Below, in pieces: positions 63,775 to 64,000 of a stretch of 64,000 nucleotides of DNA (positions are counted from its first letter, which is position 1; each line of letters starts with the position of its first letter). The DNA is from Nemertoderma westbladi (Eukaryota > Xenacoelomorpha > Nemertodermatida > Nemertodermatidae): contig JAUCBJ010000859.1 in assembly GCA_032718475.1 (NCBI GenBank), positions 373 to 64,372 on the forward strand, given 5' to 3'. The translations under genes and the position numbers were made by a program. The notes under the pieces are model-generated. The model had not been told where the DNA came from. It saw only the letters and a program-made list of their open reading frames with translations, and searched no databases.

Positions 63775-63985
63775 TCAGCCACACTGCAGGGAAACGGTCC
63801 ACCTTGCAGCCGTCTAGCCACCCTCACAGTCAGCCTCGCGGCACGCAGTCAGCCTCGCAGTCAGCCTCGCGGCATGCAGTCAGCCTCGCAACCAGCCTCG
63901 CGGCACGCAGTCAGCCTCGTGGTCGGTCATGTAGTCAGCCTCGCGGCACGCAGCCAGCCACGCAGCTAGGCACGCAGTCAACCCG
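63775..63985 (+). repeat. GC-rich GCAGTCAGCCTCGCGGCAC simple repeat
   Basis: Imperfect units of about 10-19 bases (CAGTCAGCCTCGC, GGCACG) repeat to near the end of the window. Base composition differs sharply from the surrounding AT-rich DNA. Confidence 0.8.
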
Positions 63986-64000
63986 TGAGAGTCATGCTTA

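Noticed and set aside
63763-63969. 68-codon Ser/Arg/Gln-rich protein at the window end
   Set aside because: It is a translation of a GCAGTCAGCCTCGC simple repeat.

Overview
This window is animal nuclear DNA, AT-rich and intron-bearing, from what looks like a marine invertebrate. The species cannot be fixed from the sequence. The evidence is spliced exons of a beta/gamma-crystallin-domain gene, animal retroelements (BEL/Pao, Ty3/gypsy, two LINE types, a NeSL/Utopia-like LINE), TTAA-type non-autonomous DNA transposons and a Polinton/Maverick-type virus-like cassette. No bacterial gene, tRNA, rRNA or CRISPR array was seen. The first 25 bases match a SMART cDNA-synthesis oligo, so base 1 is probably a contig end carrying library adaptor.

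Host gene. Five exons on the + strand (477-597, 18184-18338, 23066-23206, 24752-24928, 49090-49237) join with matching splice phases into the 3' end of one crystallin-type gene, which stops at 49237 with a poly(A) signal at 49352. Two canonical calcium-site motifs are intact. Its four introns (17.6, 4.7, 1.5 and 24.2 kb) hold most of the mobile DNA. Upstream exons lie outside the window.

Intron 1 (598-18183) holds a 4.4-kb minisatellite of 63-bp units, a block of GTAACGTCCGACAC motifs, and a three-level nest: a NeSL/Utopia-like LINE (about 8.7-17.2 kb; Ulp1-type protease, reverse transcriptase, restriction-like endonuclease) split by a gypsy element with 79-bp LTRs (11385-15570), itself split by a 696-bp TTAA element (13144-13839). 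Intron 2 holds a decayed gypsy element whose pol is followed by a PWWP-like domain, lying in another repeat. Intron 4 holds a second copy of the TTAA element, split by a 13.85-kb BEL/Pao element (28323-42174, minus strand, 1108-bp LTRs) with an unrecognised third ORF and an inserted LINE fragment. It also holds a two-ORF LINE on the minus strand (43.9-48.4 kb).

Downstream of the gene, 53664-62141 is a compact, same-strand Polinton-type cassette with intact frames: unknown protein, RING protein, packaging ATPase, small core-like proteins, integrase, two paralogous putative minor capsid proteins, a basic protein, a major-capsid-like protein, an adenain-type protease and a final unknown protein. 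No DNA polymerase B was seen. The window ends in a 405-bp tandem repeat and a GC-rich simple repeat.

Names of families rest on motif recognition by eye; no database search was possible.
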